NCBI GenBank assembly: GCA_026008535.1
Contig: BRKX01000006.1
Location: 9,570,501-9,634,500 of the forward strand
DNA from: Perilla frutescens
Lineage: Eukaryota > Streptophyta > Magnoliopsida > Lamiales > Lamiaceae
Reading direction: 5' to 3'
Length of the DNA stretch: 64,000 nucleotides
Made by a program: the position numbers and the translations under genes. The notes below the pieces were generated by a model. The model worked only from the letters and a program-made list of their open reading frames with translations, did not search any database and was not told the DNA's origin. Each line of letters opens with the position of its first letter. The stretch's first letter is position 1. This document shows, in pieces, positions 32,378 to 44,707 of this stretch.

Positions 32378-33747
32378 TGATCGGGCTAATTCTACTTGAT
32401 ATTTTGGGGTGATTTGATGTGATTTATCTGTGTTAATTGCTATATAATGATGCCATTTTGGAAGAATGTTGCACCTTAAGAGTTTTGCAGGTCATTGATG
32501 CAAAGATGAAGAAAATGGCATGCTTTTGGGGAGAAAACAAGCTGTGCAAAGGAAGCTGAAGCTGGAAGTTCGAAAAACCATGCCGTATGGGCATACCACA
32601 GGAAGGACTGGGCCGAGAACCTGAAAACTGGGCCTGAGCGCGAATTTTATGGGCTGGAGCACGGGATTTACTAAAGCCCATGGTCTGGACGCGAATTGGA
32701 TGCTATTGTACAGCTTTTAGACTCTATATTTATCTCTTTCCTTATTAGATTAGGTTTAGGACTCTATTTCCATGATTAAATAATTGTATTTAAGGATATT
32801 AACATAGATTAGGATTTATCCAATTCCATATAGTCGTGAGCAGTAGTAGAGAGACGGATTCCAGCGACATTTATTTCTTTTTCTTCATTATTTCATGGTG
32901 TTCTGCTCCGTTAATTAACGGCGTGATTTTATGATTATGCAATCAAGCTAAGTTCTTCTTATTCCGGAAACAACTAACGAAGCCCTGGCCTAACTAAATT
33001 GTGAGATCTAATTGTTCGTTTATCATTCAAATTAATCGCATGCATTTGTTATTTTTTGTATTTCGAGTCGTTAATTGTTTCGATATTTCTAGATAGGTGC
33101 ACATATTTAGTAGATCGGAATTAATTAGTAGTCAATTAAACCGGCCATCCGTAATTGTGGTTTAAGTTTAATTAGTGGCGAAACGGTTCTTCAGAGCCAG
33201 GGAGAATAGCAATCTTAATTCACGGTCCTGCGTCAGAGTCTGTTAATTATGAATCGGGTTCCTCTAGATTTTAAGGCTGTCGGCTCATTAAACCTATAGA
33301 GCGTCTCTTACGGTTGTCAGTCGATTAGGGAAATAATTAGTGAAGCGTCTTCCTGATTATCGAGAAACTACGGAGGAATTAGGCTGCGTCAGTAAGCGTC
33401 TTCGGTAGCTATAACCGATTTGTATGTATTAATTGAATTTATCTTTGCATCAAGGATCGGTTTAGGTAAGCTAGGGTGGAGTTAATTGGAATCCGGAATA
33501 CTTCTCTTCATATTTTAAGTCCGTTCGATTTAATTACTCGTGCATTTATTTCTTTATTTATTCATTATTTTCGTTCAGTTTATTATAAGCACAAAAATCC
33601 TCTGGAAAGTTTAGTTATGCAGATTGGAAATATAGAGTAATTCTCGCCGGTCCCTTGGGAGACGATCTCGCTCATCGCTGTACACGTGCAGTAAGGGCAT
33701 ACCGACTGTTGTCGGGAACTTTATTTTTGGTGTAAAACGACGCACCA
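32378..33747 (+). repeat. 3' LTR of the TR-GAG-type element
   Basis: 1370 bp, the same length as the 5' LTR, with only scattered single-base differences seen by eye. It is followed by the GTTAT target duplication. Confidence 0.93.
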
Positions 33748-33752
33748 GTTAT

Positions 33753-34507
33753 AAAGGTTATTACATGAAGACTCCCGTCACTCGACCCCTTTCCTACCCA
33801 ATTCAACCTCTTTCACTAAACTGAATTGTGAGATCCTCTCACAACCTAGAATCCCTCTAGTTCCCACAGGAAATCTCTCCCGAGACTCCTCTTAGTGTGT
33901 ATGAAAGTGAGTTTCAAACACAAACTAGAAACACAATGATCTAACCTATCAAACCTAGTCTACCCGAATAATATATGCTTCGAATGTGAAGTCTTTTAAC
34001 TCTCAGCCCTTTAGTGTATTCATAAAAATTCGTGTCACCTAAACTAGTCTAATTTTCAGGCTATTTATAAATAATAGATACAGCCTTAGCAAGGTAATCA
34101 GAAGTCCTATTTAGACAAGAATTTAACAAGAAAACAATTTCCTTAAATAAATCGAACTTTCCTAGTTTAGATGTCTTCTTTGAATAGAACTCCTTCTTTA
34201 CTTCTTGATCTTCATCACGAACAAGGCAGCTTCTATTCTGAAACGTCCATCTTGAATCTGCAGCTTCAATCCCTTGAATCTAGTATGACACATCTCTTGT
34301 AAACTCTCTGGACAATCATGTACATGATCATGATGAAGTACATGTCTTGATCTTTAATCAGATTGGCAGTGGAATGTTCATAGAAATGTCCAGAACATGT
34401 TATTCGAACATGAATAACCAAAACCTTTTATGTTCTTTTGAAATTACCATAACATCTTTAAACAGATAATGACAATCCCGAACACTTAAGTGCAGATGGC
34501 ACTAACA
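33753..34507 (-). repeat. Right piece of the 3' LTR of SIRE-like relic B
   Basis: It continues the LTR interrupted at 24592 and ends with GGCACTAACA, the LTR start read on the minus strand (TGTTAGTGCC). A purine-rich tract lies beside it. Together with 24400-24592 it totals about 950 bp, close to the 995 bp of the related LTR at 47586. Confidence 0.8.
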
Positions 34508-34925
34508 ATCTACCTCTTTGTCTTTTTATCAGGTTGCAAATCAGCTTCATATTTTAAAAGAACACAATTCCTTGAACTGTAGGATCATGTACTTAAAAAC
34601 ATACTTGAATGTTTGGAAGAACATTATATGATTCAGTTGTTTTTCACTTTCTTATCAGCTTGTACCTGCTCTGCTATATTTAATTTTTTTATATTGTTAA
34701 CTTTTGATACCAGTTTCAAACTTTTTTAGCAGATATGAATCATAAAGGGAAGAAAAATACGTTCCATAACAAAATAGCTAAAACAAGCTATCATAGAAAA
34801 AAAAATATCTTGCAAAACATGATGCAAGATAAGTAGAACAGAAAAACAAAAATAATAAAAAAAACTTATATTGCATTACTCCCCCTATTTGCCACTGAGA
34901 AAGGCAAAGGAGTTCTTCACAGAAA

Positions 34926-37302
34926 CTACTCGGATTTGTCAGAGTCTTGAGCATCATCATCTCCTTCTGATCCTCCTTCTTCAGATCCTACGTCAGTATC
35001 ATCATACTCCGTTTCTTCTCCATCATCAGCATCCTCCTCAGCCTCCTCTTCATCATCCTCAGCTTCAGCAGTCGCAACTTCATGATCCTCTTCTGTAGAC
35101 TTCTTTTGAACAGTTTCTGCTTCCTTAACTTGTTGTGCAGTATATGCTTCATCTAGCTTTTGTGCTGGAGTAGTCTTCTTCTGAGCAGCAGCTTCGGCAA
35201 TACTTGCAAGCTTGTGCAAGTTATGAACATTCTCAAGAACATCTGTTGCTGGGGAGGCAAACTCTTCTCCTGATGAAAGATCAGCAATCATTGCTTGGAT
35301 CTTCATCTTCTCAGAAGTATGCTCAGAAATTAAATGAGCATGGAACTCCAGACTTTTCTCTAAAAATCTCAGCACATCACCCTTTGGAGAGGATTCTTCA
35401 ATAGTCTCATCCACTCCTTTCTTGGATGACATGAATTGCTTGAACTGAAGGCAGAGATGAGGATCTCCTATTTCAGGAGCAACCTTGATCACTAGAGGCT
35501 TGGGAAGATGATTAATTTTGTCTTTCTTTGAAGACACATTCTTCTTCTGTTGCTTGATGATGTTGTAGATCAATGATGGATAGCATAGTGAACCTTTGAC
35601 CACTGTAGACTCTGCACTACTGATGATCTTGCTAAAAAAAAACTCACCATAGTTGAACTGCTTCCCAGTTCCAAGGTGAAACAGAAACCTCCCCTGAGCT
35701 TGAGTCACTGCTGCCCTGTGCTTAGTTGGTAGCCAATTGTGGATCAGAATTCTGAACAGGGCGCCATACTTGTGAGTCAGCATGGAGGTTGGAATAGTCT
35801 ATGGATGAGATGGACATTTGCTGTAGATGCCCTGGGTCAGCTCATTTGCAACCATCCTCCAGTTATCTATTTCTTTATACTTCCCCTCAGATGAACACCC
35901 CAAGAACTCATTAATGAGATTAGGGGAAAACTGTACCATGTCTCCTCTCACAAAGACTTTCTAGAAATCTTTAGACTCTAGATCATCAATCTCTTTTATC
36001 TAATTATAGTTGAATTCTGTAACTACTTTAGGAATAAACTCCTGAACCTTCTGTACTGTCCCTAACAAACCAGCTTGTTCCAGCAAAGTATACACCCCAA
36101 TAGCCAACAATGTATCCTTATCCACCTTCTTTTCAAAGATCATGGACCTCTGGTTCACTTTTTTCCATAACTCAGCATGCTTAAGAGAACGAAAGATGGA
36201 TTGGCTAGATGTACCTGGAATATAGATAATCTGTTTGTGAACTTCAATCTCATGCTCACTTGAATGCGAGTGAACATCTTCAAGTACATGGGTCGGTTGG
36301 GCAGCTTTCTTGACCTTCTTAGAGGGACCAATTGATGCAACGACCTTTCTCTTCTTTGTGGATGCAGCAGCAGATGATGGGGTGGTAGACGCTCGACTTC
36401 TGGTCACAGGGGGTTCTTGGAACCAGCTGTACCATAACAGTAGATGTCTGCTTCCTTGGTGTTTTCTTCTTGACTGGAGATCTCGCAAAAGGATCATATT
36501 AAGCAGAGACCAATAATTTTTCCTGTTGTGGAACAAGAGCCTTCTCACCAGATTTAGAGGATGAGCTCTGAATGACTTCCTTTTCTGCTGGATTAGCGAC
36601 TAACGGTCTGCGAATAACTTTCTTCTTTCATTTGGCAAGAGCAGCAGCTATAGCTTTCATCTTCAAGCTTAAGGGAATGTCATCTTCCCTATCTTCATCA
36701 TCACCTTCTGTAGTAGAAGGTTGCATAGGCGATTGAAGAACAACATCAACTGGAGTAGATGTCGCATCAGGACTTTTCTCTGCAACATGTGCCTCAACAT
36801 GTTCAGGCACATCTGAAGACTTAACATGATCATCACCAGCAGATCCCTTCTCTTTCTGAAGGACTTGGTCAGCAGGTGCGGTGATGATCTTCTTTGATGA
36901 ACGGGTTGAAGTCTTTTTAGATTTCTTGACCGCAGTTCCCTTTGTTCTTACCTTCTTTCTATTGACATCGTATGACTTCGTAGCTTCTTTCAACAGATCA
37001 TCAATCGAAAGACTCTGGGTCTTTGTTTTCTTTGCAGAAGAAGCAATTTCTTGTTCTTCTGTATCTTCTTCTTCTTCGTCTCCATGGAGTGTTTCAATTA
37101 ATTCCTCTGTATCTTTGCTCGAAGATTCATCATGAAGTGCCTTTTGAATGGGCTTCTTATAGGTTGATTCTCCACGAACCTGCCTGTCGAATTCATCTTC
37201 TTCATAGAACTGATCTTAAGGTTTGGAATATGTAACTTTTCCATACCTCATCCTGGGTTTAATGACTTTCTTAGGATGAACAATCTTTCTTTTTGGAGCC
37301 AT
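34926..37302 (-). pseudogene. Copy B of the SIRE-like extra ORF (unknown function)
   Basis: The reading runs from an ATG at 37302 (MAPKRKIVHPKK) to TAG at 34926. The N-terminal half is Lys/Ser-rich and low in complexity. The middle includes a better-folded-looking region (LFRILIHNWLPTKHRAAV, LGTGKQFNYGEFFFSKII, SLCYPSLIYNIIKQQ) resembling 'putative plant transposon protein' domains. The C-terminus is strongly acidic and ends DSDKSE. Stops near 37215, 36628 and 36000 and frame changes break it. In relic C the equivalent ORF sits between RNase H and the 3' LTR, the position of the so-called env-like ORF of SIRE elements. I see no signal peptide or clear membrane segment, so calling it an envelope is not supported. 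Confidence 0.7.
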
Positions 37303-38845
37303 TGAAAGAGTATGGGTATATGAAGAGATGAAACAGCAAGAGAATTAACGACTAGTAATGGAAGAGGCTCAGAATATGCATAGGATTTATCGAGAGAGAA
37401 GGGTGTTTTGATTTCAGAAAATTTGAAAAGTGAGCGTTCTCTCGAAATGGCTAAACACACACACACATATGTATATGTGTGTGTGTGTGTGTGTGTAATA
37501 GCACAATACTACATTAGCAATAATACATGATTCAAACTATTAAATTTATTGTGAAATTGAATTTTATACATACAATTGAAATTTTGCTAAATTGTAATGT
37601 ATATTTTTTGCTCATGTTTATCATTTCTTTAAACATTTTTGTATAATATAATTTATTTAATAATAGATATAGTAACAATTAATTTGTTCTAAAAAGGTTG
37701 AATTGATTATTTGTATATTTTAAAAATGTTAAATAATATTTTCATTTATTTATATATTTAATGTATATACATATAGTGTGTGCGGCAGTATTAAATTTTA
37801 ATACTTGATGGGCTTAAATCAAATTCAAAAATTTCTTTTTGGAGCCAATTTTTCATTTTAAGGTCGATATATACACACCATTTATCTGGTAGTTCATTTG
37901 CAGCAGTTTGGTGAGTGATCATATCTATGTGTATATATATATGTGGTTTATTCTTTAAATACAATCTTCACCTATCTAAATATACATGAGATCGAATGAA
38001 TGTTGCTCTTCCATTCTGCAGATTTGTAATACACAGTTGTTGTCTATGGTTCTGTGTCTGCTGCCGCTGGTTGGTTTGGTGCGAGCTTATGGCCTCCATC
38101 CAACTGGAAACATGAGGAAAATATGTAGTTACGATGGCATGTCAAGGTAATATTTTTACTCAAATCTGAAAATAATTAAATATTCTAAAAATATTATAAA
38201 AATAAAATAAAAAATAAAAAATACATTACAGACTTTAGGAGGTCTTATAGCTTGGTGTTGAAGCTTTTCTCAACCCCACATCAGTAGGAGAGCGAAAGTA
38301 TGATGAATATATAAATAAGCTTAATGGACTCTCTAGAAATTTGGGTTAAACATTTTGGTAATGCGAGGAAGGATATCAAGTAGTTGCTAGTAGAACCCAT
38401 AGTACCGTCATCTCGTAGTTGGGCCCCACCCCGTGGGCTAGAGGCGTTATAAATGATATCCAAGTCGTCCCTGGATGAGCTTGATTGAGCTTGGGAGCCA
38501 GTCCAGTTGTGCTCAACCCGAACCTTGGAGATGGTCCTAAAGAGGAACATGTAAAACCTAACATTGTTGACACTGTATGATTTAGTTGTACATTTTGCTA
38601 ACAATTCTGACAAAGTAAACACACGTACATTGTAATAAGAAAACACAATCTGCAAAAATCAATAGACTAAAAAAATATATTCTTTGATCATGCTAAAATA
38701 GTCACAGTAGTGCTAAAACTAATCTACAACAGTGTTAAAACTTGTAATAATAATGCTAATACAACATTCCTCGTGCAAATACTCTCGTTAATACTTATTT
38801 GGTTCTCTGATCTCACATGGGGTTTTGATTCTCACTTGATCCATT

Positions 38846-38880
<35 letters not shown>

Positions 38881-39185
38881 AGAATGATGGATGGTCTATA
38901 ATTAATAAATAAATATATAGTAAAAAATTAAAAATAAAAATCATCAATAAAATTGGATCTTGCTGTACAGTAGCTCGGATTTTTCGGATATATTTGAAAG
39001 TTGGAAAATAATTTATAACAAATATTTTTCCTCAGTAGAGTAGTAGACCGAAGGGGAAGAGTTGCGGAAACCTCCAATAAATCCAACTACTATTAGAATT
39101 AAAGTCTACGAATCAAAACCTTCCATATATGATATGTATGTATAATGTATTCATCCAATTAAAATGGGCTTCGGCGGTTCGGCCT
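37303..39185. other. End of relic B and AT-rich spacer before the CAF1 gene
   Basis: Sequence shared with copy A continues to about 37690, with a (CA)/(TG) microsatellite at 37454-37496. Beyond it is AT-rich DNA, a moderately GC piece at 38380-38560 that I cannot identify, and a (TA)n run at 38848-38877. No gag or pol of relic B was found here. Confidence 0.5.
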
Positions 39186-39194
39186 TATATATAA
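39186..39194 (+). promoter_or_regulatory. TATA box of the CAF1 gene
   Basis: TATATATAA lies about 85 bases upstream of the start codon, a normal distance for a short leader. A purine-rich AAAGAAAAAG leader precedes the ATG. Confidence 0.55.
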
Positions 39195-39275
39195 CAGCCA
39201 ATTAGTACTGCAAAATCATACTCAACAATCAAATCCTCACGAAAAGAAAAAAGAAAAAGAAAAAGAAAAAAAACC

Positions 39276-40124
39276 ATGGCGGCGGCGGCGACGGCGACTG
39301 TTGTAGTTCGTCATGTTTGGGAGAGCAATTTGGCAGAAGAATTCAGTCTAATTCAACGATGCGCGCAGGAATTTCCGTTGGTATCAATGGATACTGAATT
39401 TCCGGGCACCGTGTTCAGCACGAAACACACCTACTCCTCTCTCTCCCCCACCCAACACTACGCCTTGATGAAAAATAACGTTGACGTTCTCAATATCATC
39501 CAACTCGGCCTCACCCTCTCGGACGTCGATGGAAATCTCCCACGCTTCGGCACTGAATTCCAGCACGTGTGGGAGTTCAACTTCCGCGACTTCGACGCCG
39601 ACAATGACCTTCGAAACCCGGATTCCATCTCCCTCCTACGGAGACAGGGCATCGACTTCATCAAGAACAAGCGTGAGGGTATCGACTCACGGGAATTCGT
39701 CTGGTGTTTTCTCAATTCCTGGCTTGGCCCTAGATCATCGGGCCGGGCCTGGATCACCTTCCACGGTCTCTATGATTTCGGCTTCCTTATCAAGATCATC
39801 ACCAGGAAGGAACTTCCTGACGATTTGAATGATTTCATGATGCTGGTGCAATATTATTTTGGAATGCAGGTCTACGATTTGAAGCCCATTGCCCACGCTC
39901 TCGGGCTTCCCGGCGGGCTTGAGAAAGTGACCAAGGGTTTGAGTTTGGACCGGGCTGCCGGGAAGAGCCATCAGGCGGGCTCGGATAGTTTGCTTACCAT
40001 GCACGCTTTCTTGCGGCTGGTCATCACCAAGTGTTCCTGCGCTACTTGTTCCTGCCATTCTACTTCTTTGCTGCTGCGTTTCAATTACATGCTTTATGGT
40101 TTAACATGTAAACTTTCACATTAG
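39276..40124 (+). CDS. CAF1: CCR4-associated factor 1 (CAF1/POP2) deadenylase
   Basis: A single exon of 282 residues, the usual length for plant CAF1. It is a DEDD-type 3'-5' exonuclease of the CCR4-NOT complex that shortens mRNA poly(A) tails, mainly in the cytoplasm. Visible motifs: D39 and E41 in MDTEFPG, the second acidic site in FHGLYDFGFL, and the final D with nearby H in SHQAGSDSLLT. The N-terminus starts with a short Ala/Thr run, then VVVRHVWESNL, as in other family members. The context AAACCATGGCG is a good plant start site. The C-terminal CSCATCSCH is unusual. Two decayed relatives lie at 17491 and 19566 on the same strand. The stress-linked role of some plant CAF1 copies is known for the family, not shown here. 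Confidence 0.95.
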   Translation: MAAAATATVVVRHVWESNLAEEFSLIQRCAQEFPLVSMDTEFPGTVFSTKHTYSSLSPTQHYALMKNNVDVLNIIQLGLTLSDVDGNLPRFGTEFQHVWEFNFRDFDADNDLRNPDSISLLRRQGIDFIKNKREGIDSREFVWCFLNSWLGPRSSGRAWITFHGLYDFGFLIKIITRKELPDDLNDFMMLVQYYFGMQVYDLKPIAHALGLPGGLEKVTKGLSLDRAAGKSHQAGSDSLLTMHAFLRLVITKCSCATCSCHSTSLLLRFNYMLYGLTCKLSH

Positions 40125-40825
40125 TTTTTATTTTATATATACATATTTACTAATCAGCGTTTATATATTTTATATCTCTTAAATCTTAATCCATCAATTC
40201 CTTAATTATCTGTTAGTTTTTCTTCCAATTAATTAAGTTCCAACGCTAATTAAACACACGCACACACGCGCGCGCATATATATATATTGGAAACATGGAA
40301 TTAACTCATAATCAATTTATATGAATCTCATTTGTTATATAAATTAATTTTGTTGTCAAGATTGCCATGCAATATGAATTTACAGTAAAACTGCTGCGAG
40401 TCCGATACAATCTTCTTCACTTTGAACTTGGTTTTTAGTGTCTTGATTTGGGCTGTGGATATGGGCCTACTTGCCTGGACATAACTATATATGAATTTGG
40501 GCCTAGTTAGTTCGATCAAGCGCACGAGCTTCACATTTATTCATAGCCACATATTAATATAAGTTTAATAGTTTGCTTTTTCAGTTATATATTTAAATGT
40601 AATTTCATTATAATTTTTTTCTAAAAGATCCTATTAAATTAGATTTTTATTTTCATTACATAACAAATATATAATTCTGAAATAAATAATATATGTTGGT
40701 TTTGTTGATAAATAATACTAGCATGTCGCTCGTGCGATGCACGGATCGGAGTATTATATATAGTTTTAAATTTTATAATATCATGTAATGAAATATTAAT
40801 AGTGATTGTTTAATCACACAACATA

Positions 40826-41068
40826 CTCCCTCCTTTTCCATTAAAATGTCATTTTGGATGAATGTGTACAAATTAATAAATTAATTAAATTACATAATAC
40901 ACCCTACTGTGAATACATTAAATGAGTTAAATATAGGTGTTTAAATGTATTAAATGTGGCCAAATATGAGAAAAATGTGAATTTTATGTCTCGAATTTGT
41001 AGAATGACACTTTTTTTGAAACAAAATTAAAATGTTAGAGTAACACTTATTCAAAAAAAGAGGGAATG
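40826..41068. mobile_element. Stowaway-like MITE, 243 bp
   Basis: It starts CTCCCTCCTTTTCCATTAA, the inverted partner of the right end (AAAGAGGGAATG), and is flanked by TA on both sides. Non-coding, AT-rich interior. Typical of Tc1/mariner-derived MITEs. Confidence 0.7.
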
Positions 41069-41392
41069 TATTATAAAAATATATATACATGTTTGGATAA
41101 ACCCATTATGACAAAGAAATATAATTTTTTTAAGGTATGAAAGTTGGAAGACTTTTTTAATTTAAAAATTGATATCATCGACTCATCGTGTCCCTTTGTA
41201 AATACTCAAGCGGTGGAGACCCCGATATAAAAGAGAGATGTATTGGGTTCAATAAACACTCTCCCCCCACCAAACCCGAACTTAAAAATAATTTATATTA
41301 TCATTGTCCATTTTTTTGAAAATATACAAACATATGCAATTATTTATATTTCATAGTTCAAAAATAAAATGAACAAAATGATAAGTTATTGT

Positions 41393-41395
<3 letters not shown>

Positions 41396-41430
<35 letters not shown>

Positions 41431-41440
41431 TAAAATAAAA
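41396..41440. repeat. (AAT)n microsatellite
   Basis: About eleven AAT units followed by AAATA repeats. Confidence 0.9.
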
Positions 41441-41689
41441 TTTTGCGGATGCGGAGTCATTATTATGTATTATATAGATATTAATATAGATTTACACTAA
41501 TTACAACATTCATAAAATGCAACCGAGCATAAAAGTAAATAACCATTAAACATATTTACATATTTCTTATATAATATATTTAAATGGGCATGAAAAATCT
41601 GAGAATCATTGAAAATTCATATTTCGTAATTGTTTGCCATTTTCTTGAATATATATTTTTCATCTTAAATTGATAATCATTGAAAACTT

Positions 41690-42250
41690 AATACTCCCAT
41701 ATTTCTTCTTTCGGATGACTCAAATGGTAACTTGAATTATTGATAACAATGAAAAATGAGTTATTGATAATTTTTTATATGGTTGAACATCAAAGATTAA
41801 AAAAATTGGTACTTTAGGAATAAAATATATATCTTTTAACAAAATGTGGGAAAATTAATACAGACAAATCTTTTATTTAAAATTTAATTAATAATGGAAT
41901 AGATGATGTACAATAAAATACAATCCATATATAAGACCACAATTTTGAGTTTTTAAAAATATGTATTTAAACATACAAATAACGTGATACTCTCATATTC
42001 CATCTTTCGAAGGACTCCAATAACTCGAGTTGGATATAACAACGAAAAACGAGTCATTGCACTTTTTCTAATTTTTTGAACGTGACACATAAAAAATTGA
42101 TACTTTAAAAAAAATTATAACATCTTTTAACAAAATGTAAGAAAAATAATATAATTCAATTTATAATCTAATAATCAAACACGACCGAGACATATAGTCA
42201 CAATTTTAATTTTTTCAAAATATATATGTAATTAAACATGTATACAAATA
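41690..42250. repeat. Diverged two-copy direct duplication, about 290-bp unit
   Basis: Landmarks recur in the same order: CTCCCATATT..TTCTTTCGGA with CTCTCATATT..TCTTTCGAAG, then TCTTTTAACAAAATGT in both, then CACAATTTT. Copies are about 41690-41970 and 41985-42250. Non-coding. Confidence 0.6.
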
Positions 42251-43497
42251 TATTTACCACAAAAAAATTTGTAATTATTTATTTCAGCATTCATTATTTA
42301 AATTAACGTAAATAAGATTAAATAAGTTCTCTACTATTTTTTTTTTATTAATACATACGTATCATTTTTTTTGCATGTATACATAGTGTGTTTACATATA
42401 CAAATGCATAATTTATATTCAAGAAATAAAATTCATTTCATAATATCAGTTAATGTTTTTATTAAAATAAAATATAAACAACATTTTTATAAATTATAAA
42501 ATATTAATTTACATAATGTTATGAAATTTTATTTTATTAACCATAAAACATACAAAATATAAATAATTAATAATTTTTATAATGTACGTATATTATATTA
42601 ATTTTTGTGTTTTTTATGCTATATTTTTCTTTGTTGTTTATTTTTTGAAACTCCATATTTACATAACATTTTTGACAAAATATTCATGATTATCTTTAGG
42701 TAAGCATAATCCATGATAAAAATCATACCTAAAAATTTATAGTTAAAATATTTAGTAAAATTTGTGTCTTAATGGAAATTTAGTAGTAATGTATAAATAT
42801 AACTAAATGGTATCACATTTTGCATAAAAAAAAATTCAAATATTGCAAAACAATTATGTGGTATATTCATGAATACTTAATTATTTGATAATCCAACCTC
42901 AAATATTTTTTGCAGAAAAATAGATAAATTTTATTTAGATTCCTTAATTATTAAATGTTTTAAGTTAATATATATATATATATATAATTTTTGAAGATTT
43001 TATGAAAATTAAAAACAACTGTTTATATTCAATCAACGACACAATATTGATCTCAAATACTAAGATTATTTTCTTATATAATAATTCTATCAGTATAAAA
43101 AGATTTGTGTGTTATATAACACATCAGTCAATTGATTTGACCACCTTCATCTCTTTCTATGGGATTGCAATTACACAAATGAAAACGATTAAAAAATAAT
43201 TGAAATATCACAATTAAAAATATTACCTTGTTATCAAAATTTTAATTTATGGTTCAAAGTTTTGATTTCATGATACCAAGCTGAAAATTTTGAATTCTAC
43301 AAAAAAGAAAAAGAATAATAATATCAACAACACCTATGTACTAATGCAAAAATAAATAAGAATATGATTCTTATTTATAGACTAAAATGACTCCAATACA
43401 CATGATTTTGAAATTTATAAGAAATTCAATCAATTAAAATTATTACCAAAACTAATACTATCAACTCAAGGACGAATATTCTATCCACCAAAGTTAA

Positions 43498-43538
43498 ATA
43501 AATAATAATAATAATAATAAGAATAATAATAATAATAA

Positions 43539-43574
<36 letters not shown>

Positions 43575-43575
43575 A
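43498..43575. repeat. (AAT)n microsatellite
   Basis: About 25 AAT units with a few G substitutions. Confidence 0.9.
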
Positions 43576-43928
43576 TATCAACTTTATATTATATATATAT
43601 GTATATGTATATTAATAAAATTGAATTTGATCTTATAGTGTGTGTATCTATACATACTTTATTTTATTAGATAACTATTAGATTGACTAGAAAATTATTA
43701 TATAATTGTTACCATAATTAACGGTAAGAAGACGTAAAATTTAGTTATAATATCTAGAATATATAAGCTAAATAAAAATTAATAGGCTTCTTGTGTGCAT
43801 ATTGTTTCCATAGTTGAGGGATACGATTTTCCTAAACAATAATAATTGGTTATAATACACACACACACATCATAATTAATAGTGTAAACATAATTGCATT
43901 GTACAGGGATACACACACACACACACTA

Positions 43929-44237
43929 CATCCGTTTCGAAATATTTGTTATTTTAGATTTTTTTTTTATTTCAAAATGTTTGTTTTCGTATATAATTCG
44001 ACATCCTCTCTCCCAATTTTAACCCTCTCAAATTCTACAAGATTCTTGATTCTAACTTACCTATAATATATGAAGAGAGAAAAATATATGGAGAGAGAAA
44101 ATATTCTTATTTTTTAGGAAAATATAGATGAATTAGATTTTATGACATATATGAGGGATGAGTATATTTGTCTACAAAATTAATTCTTCATTCCAAATAA
44201 AAAAAACAAAACAACAAATATTTCGAAACGTAGGTGG
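43929..44237. mobile_element. Stowaway-like MITE, 309 bp
   Basis: The left end CATCCGTTTCGAAATATTTG pairs with the right end CAAATATTTCGAAACG. It is flanked by TA dinucleotides. The interior shares CATCCTCTCTC and a GAGAGAAAA tract with the next MITE at 44440, so both belong to one family. Confidence 0.75.
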
Positions 44238-44439
44238 TATATATATTTGATGTAATATTATGGATTTCCAACATATAATTTTTTATATTTATGGTAGTAT
44301 ATCAAGATTTAATCATTTGCATAAAAATAAATAATTTTGTAATATAAAATAATATTTTTCCATTTTTGGGAAATGGAATATAATGGGCAGGAAAACTAAA
44401 TATTTCTATTTTTGGATGCGGTATTGTTATTATATATTA

Positions 44440-44707
44440 CTCCATCTATTTCGTTTTGTTTGTTGTTTTAAGTTTTTTCTTTTGTGTCAAAATGTTTGTT
44501 ATTTTATATATTTTGACATCCTCTCTCTCAAATTTAACCTTACAAATATACAAAGAGAGAAAAAAATTTCAACTTTTTAGGAAAATATAATTAATTAAGT
44601 GAATATAATGTTATATAATATAAAAGGACGGGATATATTAGTCCAAAAATTAATTGTTAATTCTACATTAAAATTCTAAAATAACAAATAAAATGAAATG
44701 GAGAGAG
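44440..44707. mobile_element. Stowaway-like MITE, 268 bp
   Basis: CTCCATCTATTTCGTTTTG at the left pairs with AAATGAAATGGAGAGAG at the right, and TA flanks both ends. Non-coding. Confidence 0.8.

Larger units (their letters stand above)
24593..33747 (+). mobile_element. Non-autonomous Ty3/gypsy (Athila/Tat-like) TR-GAG-type element, complete
   Basis: Two LTRs of exactly 1370 bp (24593-25962 and 32378-33747) begin TGATCGGG and end CGCACCA. The element is flanked by a perfect 5-bp duplication, GTTAT, at 24588-24592 and 33748-33752. A tRNA-Asp-type primer site and a polypurine tract lie at the expected places. The only sizeable ORF is gag-like (26062-28029). No protease, reverse transcriptase, RNase H or integrase is recognisable, so it would need enzymes from a relative. 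A 2.6-kb piece of SIRE-like DNA (29298-31925) sits in its 3' non-coding part. It is inserted in the LTR of relic B. Confidence 0.9.

Noticed and set aside
34926..37302. Retroviral-type envelope gene in SIRE-like copies
   Set aside because: No signal peptide, membrane segment or fusion-type features; charge-rich, nuclear-protein-like composition. Position alone is not enough.
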